The notes under the pieces were generated by a model. It ran no database searches. It was not told the DNA's origin and saw only the letters and a program-made list of their open reading frames with translations. Shown piece after piece: positions 30,295 through 38,093 of a stretch of 64,000 nucleotides of DNA. The position numbers and the translations under genes are program-made. Numbering within the stretch: position 1 is the stretch's first letter; the number at the start of each line of letters is the position of its first letter. Source of the stretch: Fulverythrobacter ferritrahens (GTDB lineage Bacteria > Pseudomonadota > Alphaproteobacteria > Sphingomonadales > Sphingomonadaceae). Where the stretch lies: assembly GCF_020539485.1 (NCBI RefSeq), contig NZ_JACDXU010000001.1, forward strand, positions 1,178,001 through 1,242,000, in the 5' to 3' direction.

Positions 30295-31014
30295 ATGGAC
30301 ATGACCAGAAAGCTCACTGCCGAACTGATCGGCACATTCTGGCTGGTGTTCGGCGGATGCGGATCGGCGGTGCTGGCTGCGGCTTACCCCGAACTGGGGA
30401 TCGGCTTTGCGGGCGTGGCGCTGGCATTCGGCCTGACCGTGCTGACGATGGCCTATGCGCTGGGCGGCATTTCCGGCGGCCATTTCAACCCGGCTGTCTC
30501 GCTGGGGCTGGCCGTGGCCAACCGCTTCAGCTGGAAAGAGCTCATCCCCTACTGGATCGCGCAAGTGCTGGGCGCCGCAATTGCAGGGGCGGTGCTTTAT
30601 GCAATCGCCAGCGGCAAACCCGGCTTTGAAGCGGGCGGCTTCGCCTCCAACGGCTTCGACAATCTGTCACCGGGCGAATATTCGCTGCGCGCGGCCCTGA
30701 TCGTGGAAATCGTGCTGACCGCAGGCTTCCTGATCGTCATTCTGGGCGCGACTTCCAAGGCGGCACCGGCCGGGTTCGGCGGGCTGGCCATCGGGCTGGC
30801 GCTGACGCTGATCCACCTCGTTTCTATCCCGGTGACCAACACCTCCGTCAATCCCGCACGTTCGACCGGGGTTGCGCTGTTTGCTGAAACGGCCGCGCTC
30901 GGCCAGCTTTGGCTGTTCTGGGTCGCTCCGCTGGTCGGCGGCGCATTGGGAGCCATCATCTGGCGCTATCTGCTCGCCTCCGAAGCCACCGAGGGAGAAG
31001 CGACCGAGGCCTGA
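30295..31014 (+). CDS. aqpZ: Aquaporin Z
   Basis: A 239-aa major intrinsic protein with six helices and two half-helices. The two NPA motifs are at residues 65-67 (H-F-N-P-A-V-S) and 186-188 (S-V-N-P-A-R-S), with Arg189 and His174 at selectivity-filter positions typical of a water channel rather than a glycerol facilitator. An AGGAGAGGAGAAAG-type purine-rich ribosome site precedes the ATG. A hairpin terminator follows. Confidence 0.95.
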   Translation: MDMTRKLTAELIGTFWLVFGGCGSAVLAAAYPELGIGFAGVALAFGLTVLTMAYALGGISGGHFNPAVSLGLAVANRFSWKELIPYWIAQVLGAAIAGAVLYAIASGKPGFEAGGFASNGFDNLSPGEYSLRAALIVEIVLTAGFLIVILGATSKAAPAGFGGLAIGLALTLIHLVSIPVTNTSVNPARSTGVALFAETAALGQLWLFWVAPLVGGALGAIIWRYLLASEATEGEATEA

Positions 31015-31020
31015 AACGGA

Positions 31021-31048
31021 ACCGCCCGGCAAATTGATGCCGGGCGGT
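31021..31048. terminator. Hairpin terminator between aqpZ and ybaB
   Basis: ACCGCCCGGC (31021-31030) pairs perfectly with GCCGGGCGGT (31039-31048) around an 8-nt loop. It sits between the convergent aqpZ and ybaB genes. Confidence 0.65.
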
Positions 31049-31073
31049 CCTGTTCCTGCGTGAATTACGCCGC

Positions 31074-31415
31074 TCAGCCCATGCCGGGCAGGTTGAAGCC
31101 GGGCGGCAGGCCCATGCCGCCCTGGATCTTCTGCATTTCCGTATTGGCGGCATAATCCGCCTTGGCGCGGGCATCGTTGAACGCGGCCGTCACCAGATCT
31201 TCCAGCATCTGCTTGTCTTCCGGCACAATCAGGCTGTCATCAATCGAGACGCCCAGAATGCGGCCCTTGGCGGTGCAGCGGATTTTCACCAGCCCGCCGC
31301 CTGCGACGCCTTCCACCTCGATATTGTCCAGCGCGACCTGCGCATCGTTCATCTGCTTCTGGATGGTCTCGGCCGCCTGCTGCGCTGCCTTGAGCATTTC
31401 TTCCATAGACTTCAT
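31074..31415 (-). CDS. YbaB/EbfC family nucleoid-associated protein
   Basis: A 113-aa protein of the YbaB/EbfC family, which binds DNA as a dimer. It has an N-terminal helical segment with several Gln (A-A-Q-Q-A-A-E-T-I-Q-K-Q-M), the beta core G-G-G-L-V-K-I-R-C-T-A-K-G, and a C-terminus rich in Gly and Met (Q-G-G-M-G-L-P-P-G-F). It lies 35 nt after dnaX, the usual dnaX-ybaB pairing linked to DNA repair and recombination. Confidence 0.93.
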   Translation of the reverse strand: MKSMEEMLKAAQQAAETIQKQMNDAQVALDNIEVEGVAGGGLVKIRCTAKGRILGVSIDDSLIVPEDKQMLEDLVTAAFNDARAKADYAANTEMQKIQGGMGLPPGFNLPGMG

Positions 31416-31450
31416 GGCATTACCCTTGGATATTCATAGTGTTTACAATG

Positions 31451-33262
31451 TTAGCGGCGGCCCCACTGGCGCTGGTTGCCTTGTGCGGGCGGTTCTTCCT
31501 CCACCAGCTCGGCGCCGGGGAACGCGTTAAACGCGGCTTTCACCAGCGGCGCCTCGCGGATGCGGCGCACCTCGTCGGATTTGGCGTTCTCCACTGCCTC
31601 CACCAGCGTGGAAGCCCCGCCTTCCGCCACACGCTCAATCTCCCAGCGTTCGCCGGTGATCTTCATGAAGGCGTCGCGCAGTTCGGCCGAAAGGTCTTCC
31701 TTGAACGGCGGGGCCAGCGAATAGACCAGCCGCCCGGGCGCGATGTCCACCACCCTCACCTGCAGCTTCATCTTGTTCGCCAGCGTCATATGGCCGGGAA
31801 GGCCCGAATGTTCGATCTGCTCGACAAGCTCGGGCCAGCTGACTGCCGGGGCCGCTCTTGCCTGCACCGGCGCATCGCCGCCGGAACTTGTCGAACCGCC
31901 GGATGAAGGCGCCCCGGTAAAGGCTCCGCTCGCCGCCATTTCCTCCAGCTTCTTCGCCAGAGTGCCGGGATCGGGCATATCCGCCGCATGCATCACGCGC
32001 AAAAGCGCCATCTGCGCCGCCACCAGCGGATCGGGCGCCTGACGCACTTCGTCATGCCCCTTCAGCAGCAATTGCCACAGGCGATGCAACTGGCCGGGGC
32101 TGAGCTTTTCGGCCCATTCCTCGATCAGCGCGCGTTCTTCCGCCGTCGCCGCCTCACCCGCGCGGCCGATCTGCGCAACCGTGATCCGGTGGCAGACATC
32201 CATCAGCGAACGCATCAGGGCGAGCGGTTCGACGCCCAGCGAATATTGATTGTCCACCAGCGCCAGCAGGCCCTGCGGATCGCCGTTCAAAAGGGCGGCG
32301 AACAGCGTGCGCAAGGCGCTGCGATCCGCCAGGCCCAGCATATCGCGCACACGTTCGCCCGTGACCTTGCCGCCAGTATCGAGATCGGCATGGGCAATCG
32401 CCTGATCGAGGATCGAGAGCCCATCGCGCACCGAACCTTCGGCAGCGGCGGCGACCATGGCCAGCGCATCATCCTCCGCTTCCACGCCTTCCTTCACGCA
32501 GATCCCGGCGAAATGCTGCTGAAGCAAGGGGGCGGGAATGCGGCGCAAATCGAACCGCTGGCAGCGGGAGAGCACCGTAACCGGCAGCTTATCCACTTCG
32601 GTCGTCGCGAAGAGGAACTTCACATGCGCAGGTGGCTCCTCAAGTGTCTTGAGCAAGGCATTGAAAGCATTGCGCGAAAGCATGTGAACTTCGTCAATGA
32701 TGTAGATCTTGTAGCGCGCAGAAACGGCGGCATAGCGCACCGCCTCGATGATCTCGCGCACGTCGTCCACGCCGGTATGGCTGGCAGCGTCCATCTCGAT
32801 CACGTCGATATGGCGGCCTTCGGCAATGGCGATGCATGGTTCGCACTTGCCGCAGGGCGAGATGGTCGGTCCGCCCTGCCCATCCGGCCCGACGCAATTG
32901 AGCGCCTTGGCGATCAGGCGCGCGGTGGAAGTCTTGCCCACCCCGCGCACGCCGGTCATCAAAAAGGCATGAGCCAGCCGGTCGCGCGCGATGGCGTTGG
33001 CCAAGGTCTTCACCATCGCATCCTGGCCGATCAGCTCGGCAAAGGTCTGCGGGCGATATTTGCGGGCCAGCACGCGATAGGGCTGAGCGGCGGCAGGCTT
33101 GGGCTCAACCGGGGCCGCAGCCGCAGCGGCGGCCAGCGGGGCAGGCTTTTCCGGCCCGGAATCGACCGGCCCGCCAAACAGTGCGGATTGGCCTGCGGCC
33201 TCAAGCTCCGCAGTGCTGGGCTGCGTCTCTTCCTCGCCGTCGATGTGGGGTGAATCGGCCAT
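31451..33262 (-). CDS. dnaX: DNA polymerase III subunits gamma/tau
   Basis: A 603-aa clamp-loader ATPase. The N-terminal AAA+ region begins R-V-L-A-R-K-Y-R-P-Q-T-F-A-E-L-I-G-Q, with Walker A G-V-R-G-V-G-K-T-S-T-A-R, a four-cysteine zinc module (C-V-G-P ... C-G-K-C-E-P-C), D-E-V-H-M-L-S and the sensor L-S-R-C-Q-R-F-D. A Gly/Ser/Ala linker near residue 440 leads to the tau C-terminal domain. I see no clear A6G-type slippery site, so a separate gamma form is not predicted. The start at 33262 avoids a 34-residue unconserved extension. Confidence 0.95.
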   Translation of the reverse strand: MADSPHIDGEEETQPSTAELEAAGQSALFGGPVDSGPEKPAPLAAAAAAAPVEPKPAAAQPYRVLARKYRPQTFAELIGQDAMVKTLANAIARDRLAHAFLMTGVRGVGKTSTARLIAKALNCVGPDGQGGPTISPCGKCEPCIAIAEGRHIDVIEMDAASHTGVDDVREIIEAVRYAAVSARYKIYIIDEVHMLSRNAFNALLKTLEEPPAHVKFLFATTEVDKLPVTVLSRCQRFDLRRIPAPLLQQHFAGICVKEGVEAEDDALAMVAAAAEGSVRDGLSILDQAIAHADLDTGGKVTGERVRDMLGLADRSALRTLFAALLNGDPQGLLALVDNQYSLGVEPLALMRSLMDVCHRITVAQIGRAGEAATAEERALIEEWAEKLSPGQLHRLWQLLLKGHDEVRQAPDPLVAAQMALLRVMHAADMPDPGTLAKKLEEMAASGAFTGAPSSGGSTSSGGDAPVQARAAPAVSWPELVEQIEHSGLPGHMTLANKMKLQVRVVDIAPGRLVYSLAPPFKEDLSAELRDAFMKITGERWEIERVAEGGASTLVEAVENAKSDEVRRIREAPLVKAAFNAFPGAELVEEEPPAQGNQRQWGRR

Positions 33263-33421
33263 GGGCCCTAGGTAGGGGGTCGGCGCCGAATTGTCAGTGA
33301 TAAAAGGAGCCGGACGCCCTGGCTGGAGGGCTGCTCCGGCCCGCGCGCCCACCCGGCCACCCAATCAGAGTGTATGCTTTGGGAGGCCGGGTGGGGGCGC
33401 GGGCTGGTGCCGCATCTTGCA

Positions 33422-33514
33422 AAGGAGCCGGCCGACCCGCCGCTGACCGTTGTGGCTGCTTCCTTCCGGACCTGACCAGGTTGGCGGACGCAAACGTCCG
33501 ACCGACTCCCGGGC
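33422..33514 (-). ncRNA. ffs: Signal recognition particle RNA (small, 4.5S type)
   Basis: On the minus strand the conserved SRP core CCAGGTCAGG, then TCCGGAAGGAAGCAGCC, is present. The flanks GGAGTCGGTCGG (5') and the region ending GGCCGGCTCC (3') pair over about 12 bp, giving a hairpin of about 90 nt. Exact ends are estimated. Its place just upstream of dnaX is the common bacterial arrangement. Confidence 0.92.
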
Positions 33515-33584
33515 GGGCATATGGCGGGGATCAGGGTGGATTGCAAGACGTTAGCCCCTCCTGTGAAGAGGGGGGGACCAGTTC

Positions 33585-33863
33585 TTACCGAAAATTATCG
33601 GCGTAGGCCTGAATCTTCAGCGCGCGCGGCGGGGTGGCATGGACGCGGGCCGGGATACCGTGCTTGGCGGCATAGGCCTGCGCGGCTTCCTGGCTCGGGA
33701 ACTTCAGCTGCACCTGCTGCTGCGTGTCACCGCTGCCAGCCCAGCCCATCAGCGGATCGGGCTTCTTCGCCTCGGCCGGATCGAATTCGAGAATCCACTG
33801 GCCAAGCAGGGCTTTGCCGGACTGCATGGCGTTTTTCGGGCGTTGGTAGATGCGTGCGCTCAT
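33585..33863 (-). CDS. Complex I accessory subunit, NDUFS4-like (ETC complex I conserved region)
   Basis: A 92-aa soluble protein of the NDUFS4/AQDQ family. It reads A-R-I-Y-Q-R-P-K-N-A-M-Q-S-G-K early, W-I-L-E-F-D-P-A-E then the G-W-x-G-S-x-D segment, and F-P-S-Q-E-A-A-Q-A-Y-A-x-x-x-G-I late. These are hallmarks of the accessory subunit near the NADH-oxidising arm of complex I, found in alphaproteobacteria and mitochondria. It stands alone here, away from any nuo operon, between hrpB and the SRP RNA. Confidence 0.88.
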   Translation of the reverse strand: MSARIYQRPKNAMQSGKALLGQWILEFDPAEAKKPDPLMGWAGSGDTQQQVQLKFPSQEAAQAYAAKHGIPARVHATPPRALKIQAYADNFR

Positions 33864-33897
33864 GGAAAAGAGCCTTTCGTCAAAAGCGCGAGTCGAA

Positions 33898-36345
33898 TCA
33901 AGTGCGTGTTGTGGCGTTGAAGGCGTTCTTTGTCTTCAGGCTGGGCGCTTCGGCCCATGGTTCGTCCGGCCAGCGGTGCTTGGGATAGCGTCCCTTCATG
34001 TCCTTCACCACATCGCGCCAGCTGCCGCGCCAGAAAGCGGGGAGGTCACGCGTGGCCTGAACCGGGCGCCCGCCGGGGCTGGTAAGCTGGAGCAACAAGG
34101 GCTGCGGCGGCTGGCCAATCATGGGATGCCGGTCCAGCCCGAACAGGGCCTGCACCCGCACTTCCACGCTGGGGCCGCCATCTGCGTCATAATCGATCGC
34201 ATGCTGCGTGCCCGCCGGGCTGGTCCATTCGCGCGGGGCCAGCCGGTCGAGCTTCTGGCGCGAATCCCAGTCCAGACGATTGAGCAGCGCCTCGGTCAGC
34301 GCGCCCCTGGGCAGATCGAGATCCCGGCGCTTTTCCAGCAGCGGGGCGAGCCAGTCATCGGCCTCAGCCGCCAGAACTTCCAGCGAAAGCGCCTCCAGCC
34401 CGGCGTGGCGTGCGCGGGCCATCAGGGTTTTCGGCAGGATATCCGCCAGCTTTTCCCGAGCCTTATCCACAAGCAATGCAGTAACCGCCACCGGGTCCGG
34501 CTTCGGATCGGGGCCACTGGCCAGCGTGATCGCACCCAGCCGCCTCTCCAGCCGGGCCTCTACCCGGCCTTCCGCCGCGTTCCAGTTGAGGACGGAGCGC
34601 CGTTCGATCAGGCGGGCAAGGTCGCGCTCCACCTCTTCGGAGGAGAGCGGCCATGCGGCGGTAATCCGCGCGGCCTGCGCCCTGCCCTGCGCATCGCCAA
34701 TGGCGAGCCATTCCGCCCGCGCCAGCGGGGATGCAGGATCGAGCGTGTAGCCCCGCCCGCCCGCACTTATCCAGCTTTCGCCCGAGGCATCGCGGCGGCG
34801 GGCGAGATTGTCCGGTAGGGCACGGGCGAGGAGCGTTCCCAAATCCACAAAATCCGTTCGTCCCGAGCCGGGCGTAGCGGCGATGAGACCGCTCGCCCGC
34901 TTCGCCCAGCCGTCGGCCAGCTTGCGCGAAGCCTCTGCGCGGGGCGAACGGTCGCCGTTCCAGCGTGAGAGGCGCTGCGCCAGATCCTCGCTGCGCCCAC
35001 CCAGCCCGCGTTCCTGCAGCAGCAGCGCCAGCCGGGCTGCGCCGCGCGCATCGCCAGCCTCCGCCCCGAACAGCACCATGGCCGCAAGCGGCGGCTCCAT
35101 CGGCAATTGGGCAAGCTTGCGCCCGAACTCGGTAATCCGCCCTTCCCCATCGAGCGCCCCCAGCGCTGCGAGGCGCCCACGCGCGGCGGAAAGCGCGGCG
35201 GCGGGCGGCGGATCGATCCACGCCATCGCCGCCGGATCGCCTGCACCCCATTGCGCCAGAGCCAGCACCAGCGGAGCGAGGTCTGCAGTCAGCATCTCCG
35301 GCGGATCGAAGGCGGGCCGCCCGGCATGGGCACCTTCTTCCCACAGACGATAGGCGACACCCGGCCCCTGTCGCGCCGCGCGGCCCGCGCGCTGGGCAGC
35401 CGAAGCCTGGCTGGCGCGTGTAGTGACGAGATGCGTCACGCCCGCCGCCAGATCGAACTCTGCCCGGCGGGCCAGCCCGCTATCCACCACCACCGACACG
35501 CCATCCAGCGTGAGCGAGGTTTCCGCGATGGAAGTGGCCAGCACGATACGGCGGCGGCCTTCACTGTCCCGCTTTATGGCAATGTGCTGGCCCTGGGGTT
35601 CCACCTGTCCATGCAATGGCAGGATCGGGACATTGGGCAGCTTTTCGGCCAACCGCTCGCGCGTGCGTTCGATCTCGCCGACGCCGGGCAGGAAGGCCAG
35701 AATGTCGCCCTGTTCTTCCCGCCAGGCGGTAAGGATGGCGGAGGTCATCGCATCCTCGACGCGCAATTCCGGGCGGCTGCCCAGCCAGACGAAGCGCAGC
35801 GGATGGGCCTTGCCCTCGCTCTCCACTACCGGCGCATCGCCCAGCAGGCCGGCAAAGCGCGTGCCGTCGATCGTGGCGGACATGACAATCAGGCGCAGAT
35901 CGTCGCGCAGAACCTGCTGGCTTTCCACCGCAAGGGCAAGGCCGAGGTCGCTGTCCAGATGCCGCTCATGCGCTTCGTCGAACAGCACGGCGGAAACCCC
36001 CGCCAGTTCCGGATCGTCGAGGATCTGCGCAACGAAGATAGCCTCCGTCATCACCACGATCCGCGTCTTGCCGGACATCTTGCTATCCAGGCGAGTGAGA
36101 TAGCCCACCGTCTCGCCGGGCTTTTCGCCCAGCAGTTCCGCCATCCGTTCGGCAGCGGCGCGAGCTGCAACGCGGCGGGGGGAAAGCAGGATCACCTTGC
36201 CGCTGCACCACCCCTGCCCCAGCAGCGAGGGAGCCACCGAAGTGGTCTTGCCCGCGCCGGGCGGGGCAATCAGCACGGCGGAATTATGCGCGCGCAGGGC
36301 GCCGAGAAGCTCAGGCAGGACAGCGTGGATGGGAAGATCGGTCAC
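33898..36345 (-). CDS. hrpB: ATP-dependent helicase HrpB
   Basis: An 815-aa DEAH-box RNA helicase-like protein. Motif I is P-P-G-A-G-K-T-T-S, motif II F-D-E-A-H-E-R-H, motif III S-A-T-I-D-G-T, and motif VI Q-R-A-G-R-A-A-R near residue 320. Helicase-associated and HrpB C-terminal domains follow, with the P-A-F-W-R-G-S-W ending typical of HrpB. Length is typical. Its cellular job is not well defined in any bacterium. Confidence 0.94.
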   Translation of the reverse strand: MTDLPIHAVLPELLGALRAHNSAVLIAPPGAGKTTSVAPSLLGQGWCSGKVILLSPRRVAARAAAERMAELLGEKPGETVGYLTRLDSKMSGKTRIVVMTEAIFVAQILDDPELAGVSAVLFDEAHERHLDSDLGLALAVESQQVLRDDLRLIVMSATIDGTRFAGLLGDAPVVESEGKAHPLRFVWLGSRPELRVEDAMTSAILTAWREEQGDILAFLPGVGEIERTRERLAEKLPNVPILPLHGQVEPQGQHIAIKRDSEGRRRIVLATSIAETSLTLDGVSVVVDSGLARRAEFDLAAGVTHLVTTRASQASAAQRAGRAARQGPGVAYRLWEEGAHAGRPAFDPPEMLTADLAPLVLALAQWGAGDPAAMAWIDPPPAAALSAARGRLAALGALDGEGRITEFGRKLAQLPMEPPLAAMVLFGAEAGDARGAARLALLLQERGLGGRSEDLAQRLSRWNGDRSPRAEASRKLADGWAKRASGLIAATPGSGRTDFVDLGTLLARALPDNLARRRDASGESWISAGGRGYTLDPASPLARAEWLAIGDAQGRAQAARITAAWPLSSEEVERDLARLIERRSVLNWNAAEGRVEARLERRLGAITLASGPDPKPDPVAVTALLVDKAREKLADILPKTLMARARHAGLEALSLEVLAAEADDWLAPLLEKRRDLDLPRGALTEALLNRLDWDSRQKLDRLAPREWTSPAGTQHAIDYDADGGPSVEVRVQALFGLDRHPMIGQPPQPLLLQLTSPGGRPVQATRDLPAFWRGSWRDVVKDMKGRYPKHRWPDEPWAEAPSLKTKNAFNATTRT

Positions 36346-36395
36346 GTCCTGCCCATATCGTCATGCCGGGCTGGAGTGCACGAAATATGTGGCTG

Positions 36396-36534
36396 GTCAC
36401 CCCGGACCTGTTCCGGGGGCCCGCTTGTTTTTCGCGAAAGGCACCAAGAAAGCAGCACCAAGCAGCCCATCGGCATCATCCCGGTATCGCCCACATATTC
36501 AAATAGCTGGACTCCGGAACAGGTCCGGAGTGAC
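36396..36534. repeat. REP-like long inverted repeat between hrpB and the prenyl synthase gene
   Basis: Two 23-bp arms, 36396-36418 (starting GTCACCCCGGACC) and 36512-36534 (ending GGTCCGGAGTGAC), are reverse complements at 21 of 23 positions, with 93 nt between. Each arm carries its own CCGGA/TCCGG near-palindrome. Such paired arms are typical of dispersed extragenic repeats of sphingomonads. Confidence 0.7.
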
Positions 36535-36543
36535 AGTGAAAAA

Positions 36544-37554
36544 TCAATAGCCGCGCGAAACCGCGAATTGCGCCGCTTCCACCATCGCTTCGCGCGCCTT
36601 GGTGGCAGGGAAGATCGACAGGGCATCGATCGCGCGCTGAGCGAAATGCCGGGCGCGTTCGCGCGTGGCGTTCACCGCGTCATGGCTCTGGATCAGTTCC
36701 ACCGCATGGGCGAGGTCCGCATCGGAAGTGCGATGCCCCGCAATGGCGGCGCGCCAGAAGCTGCGTTCTTCCTCGCTGCCACGCGCATAGGCGAGAATGA
36801 CCGGCAGGGTCATCTTGCCTTCGCGGAAATCGTCACCGCGATCCTTGCCCATTTCAGCAGCGTCGGAGGAATAATCCAGCGCATCGTCCACCAGCTGGAA
36901 GGCAATGCCCAGATTGCGCCCGTAATCGTCCAGCGCCTGTTCTTCCGCCTCGCTACGCTCCGCCACCACGGCGGCTATGCGACTGGCGGCGGCGAAGAGA
37001 GCGGCCGTCTTGGAACTGATGATCGAGAGATAGCGTTCCTCGCTCGTCTCGATCTGGCGTTGAGCGGTCAGCTGGTCCACTTCGCCTTCGGAAATCACCG
37101 AGGATGCGTTGGAGAGGATCTTCAGCACCTTCAGGCTGCCATCTTCCACCATCAGCTCGAACGAACGGGTGAACAGGAAATCGCCCACCAACACGGTGGC
37201 GGGATTGCCGAAGATGATGTTGGCGGCCGCCTTGCCCCGGCGCATATCCGATCCATCAACCACATCGTCGTGCAGCAAGGTGGCCGTGTGGATGAATTCC
37301 ACAGCTGCGGCCAGCTTGTGATGGCGGGTGCCCTGATATCCGATCAACTCTGCCCCCGCGAGGGTCAGCATCGGGCGCATGCGCTTGCCACCGCCCGAAA
37401 TCAGATGGCCGGCAAGGGCGGGAATCAGCGGGATCTCGCTTTGCATCCGATCAAGGATCACCGCGTTGACGGCGTTCATCGCCGTGGCAGTGAGGGACAG
37501 GATCGGGGCCAGCGACGGCTCCTTGCGGGGAAGCGGAATAACCTGAGCGCTCAT
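36544..37554 (-). CDS. ispB: Long-chain polyprenyl diphosphate synthase (IspB-like)
   Basis: A 336-aa trans-prenyltransferase that makes the side chain of ubiquinone (probably C50 in this group). The first aspartate-rich motif D-D-V-V-D is at residues 96-100, and the second, D-D-A-L-D, near 223. G-G-G-K-R-M-R-P at about 54-61 binds isopentenyl diphosphate. Small residues before the first Asp motif fit long chain length. It is divergent from the chorismate mutase gene; both lead towards quinone and aromatic metabolism. Confidence 0.92.
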   Translation of the reverse strand: MSAQVIPLPRKEPSLAPILSLTATAMNAVNAVILDRMQSEIPLIPALAGHLISGGGKRMRPMLTLAGAELIGYQGTRHHKLAAAVEFIHTATLLHDDVVDGSDMRRGKAAANIIFGNPATVLVGDFLFTRSFELMVEDGSLKVLKILSNASSVISEGEVDQLTAQRQIETSEERYLSIISSKTAALFAAASRIAAVVAERSEAEEQALDDYGRNLGIAFQLVDDALDYSSDAAEMGKDRGDDFREGKMTLPVILAYARGSEEERSFWRAAIAGHRTSDADLAHAVELIQSHDAVNATRERARHFAQRAIDALSIFPATKAREAMVEAAQFAVSRGY

Positions 37555-37653
37555 GTGTCCTGCCCATGGAAGCTGACAGGCCGCTTGGCAAGCGTGGAAT
37601 GTGTGCTAGGGCCAGTGCTTACCGCCCGACAATCGTCACGATCAGCGATAGCG

Positions 37654-37953
37654 ATGAACAACGAAACCGCCCCAGATCCCACCCTTGCCGGCTTCCGCAA
37701 GAGCATCGACAACATCGATGCCGCGCTGATTCACATGCTGGCAGAACGTTTTCGCATCACCAAGGCGGTGGGCGAATACAAGGCCACCTCCCACCTGCCC
37801 GCGAGCGATCCGGGCCGCGAGGAACGCCAGATAGCCCGCCTGCGCGCCCTGGCGACCGAGGCGGACCTCGATCCGGAATTCAGCGAGAAGTTCATCCGCT
37901 TCGTGATCGATGAAGTGATCCGGCACCATATGCAGGCGAAGAACGGGAAGTAG
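37654..37953 (+). CDS. Chorismate mutase (AroQ class)
   Basis: A 99-aa all-helical chorismate mutase that converts chorismate to prephenate for Phe and Tyr synthesis. The family pattern F-R-K-S-I-D-N-I-D-A-A-L-I-H-M-L-A-E-R-F near residue 14 is followed by K-A-V-G-E-Y-K, with catalytic Arg and Lys candidates in both. Later, R-E-E-R-Q-I-A-R-L-R and the terminal helix complete the three-helix fold. Length is right for a free-standing AroQ domain. ATG 37654 is preferred because the frame upstream is not conserved. Confidence 0.9.
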   Translation: MNNETAPDPTLAGFRKSIDNIDAALIHMLAERFRITKAVGEYKATSHLPASDPGREERQIARLRALATEADLDPEFSEKFIRFVIDEVIRHHMQAKNGK

Positions 37954-37982
37954 TTTCCCCGCTACTTGCCACATCCACCCAG

Positions 37983-38059
37983 CCTGAGCTTGTAGAAGGC
38001 CACGTGCTGTGGGTTGCTACGGGATCGACCGCTTTCCCGCGTCCTTCAACAGGCTCAGG
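37983..38059. repeat. REP-like inverted repeat downstream of chorismate mutase
   Basis: The 17-bp arms 37983-37999 (CCTGAGCTTGTAGAAGG) and 38043-38059 (CCTTCAACAGGCTCAGG) are reverse complements at 15 of 17 positions, 43 nt apart. The words resemble dispersed extragenic elements known from sphingomonad genomes. It lies between convergent genes and may also act in termination. Confidence 0.65.
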
Positions 38060-38093
38060 ACGAACGGGCGTGGTGCCGGAGGCTGGCCGGATT

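Noticed and set aside
31451-33262. Programmed frameshift in dnaX
   Set aside because: I looked for an A-rich slippery run in the middle of the gene and found none, so a separate gamma product is not claimed.
34461-34472. TTATCCACA DnaA-box word inside hrpB
   Set aside because: It lies in conserved coding sequence with no companion boxes, so chance is the simplest explanation.
35107-37953. A 948-aa open frame on the plus strand across hrpB and ispB
   Set aside because: Its first 850 codons are antisense to two well-conserved genes and have low-complexity composition typical of high-GC shadow frames. Only the final 99 codons (chorismate mutase) are real.
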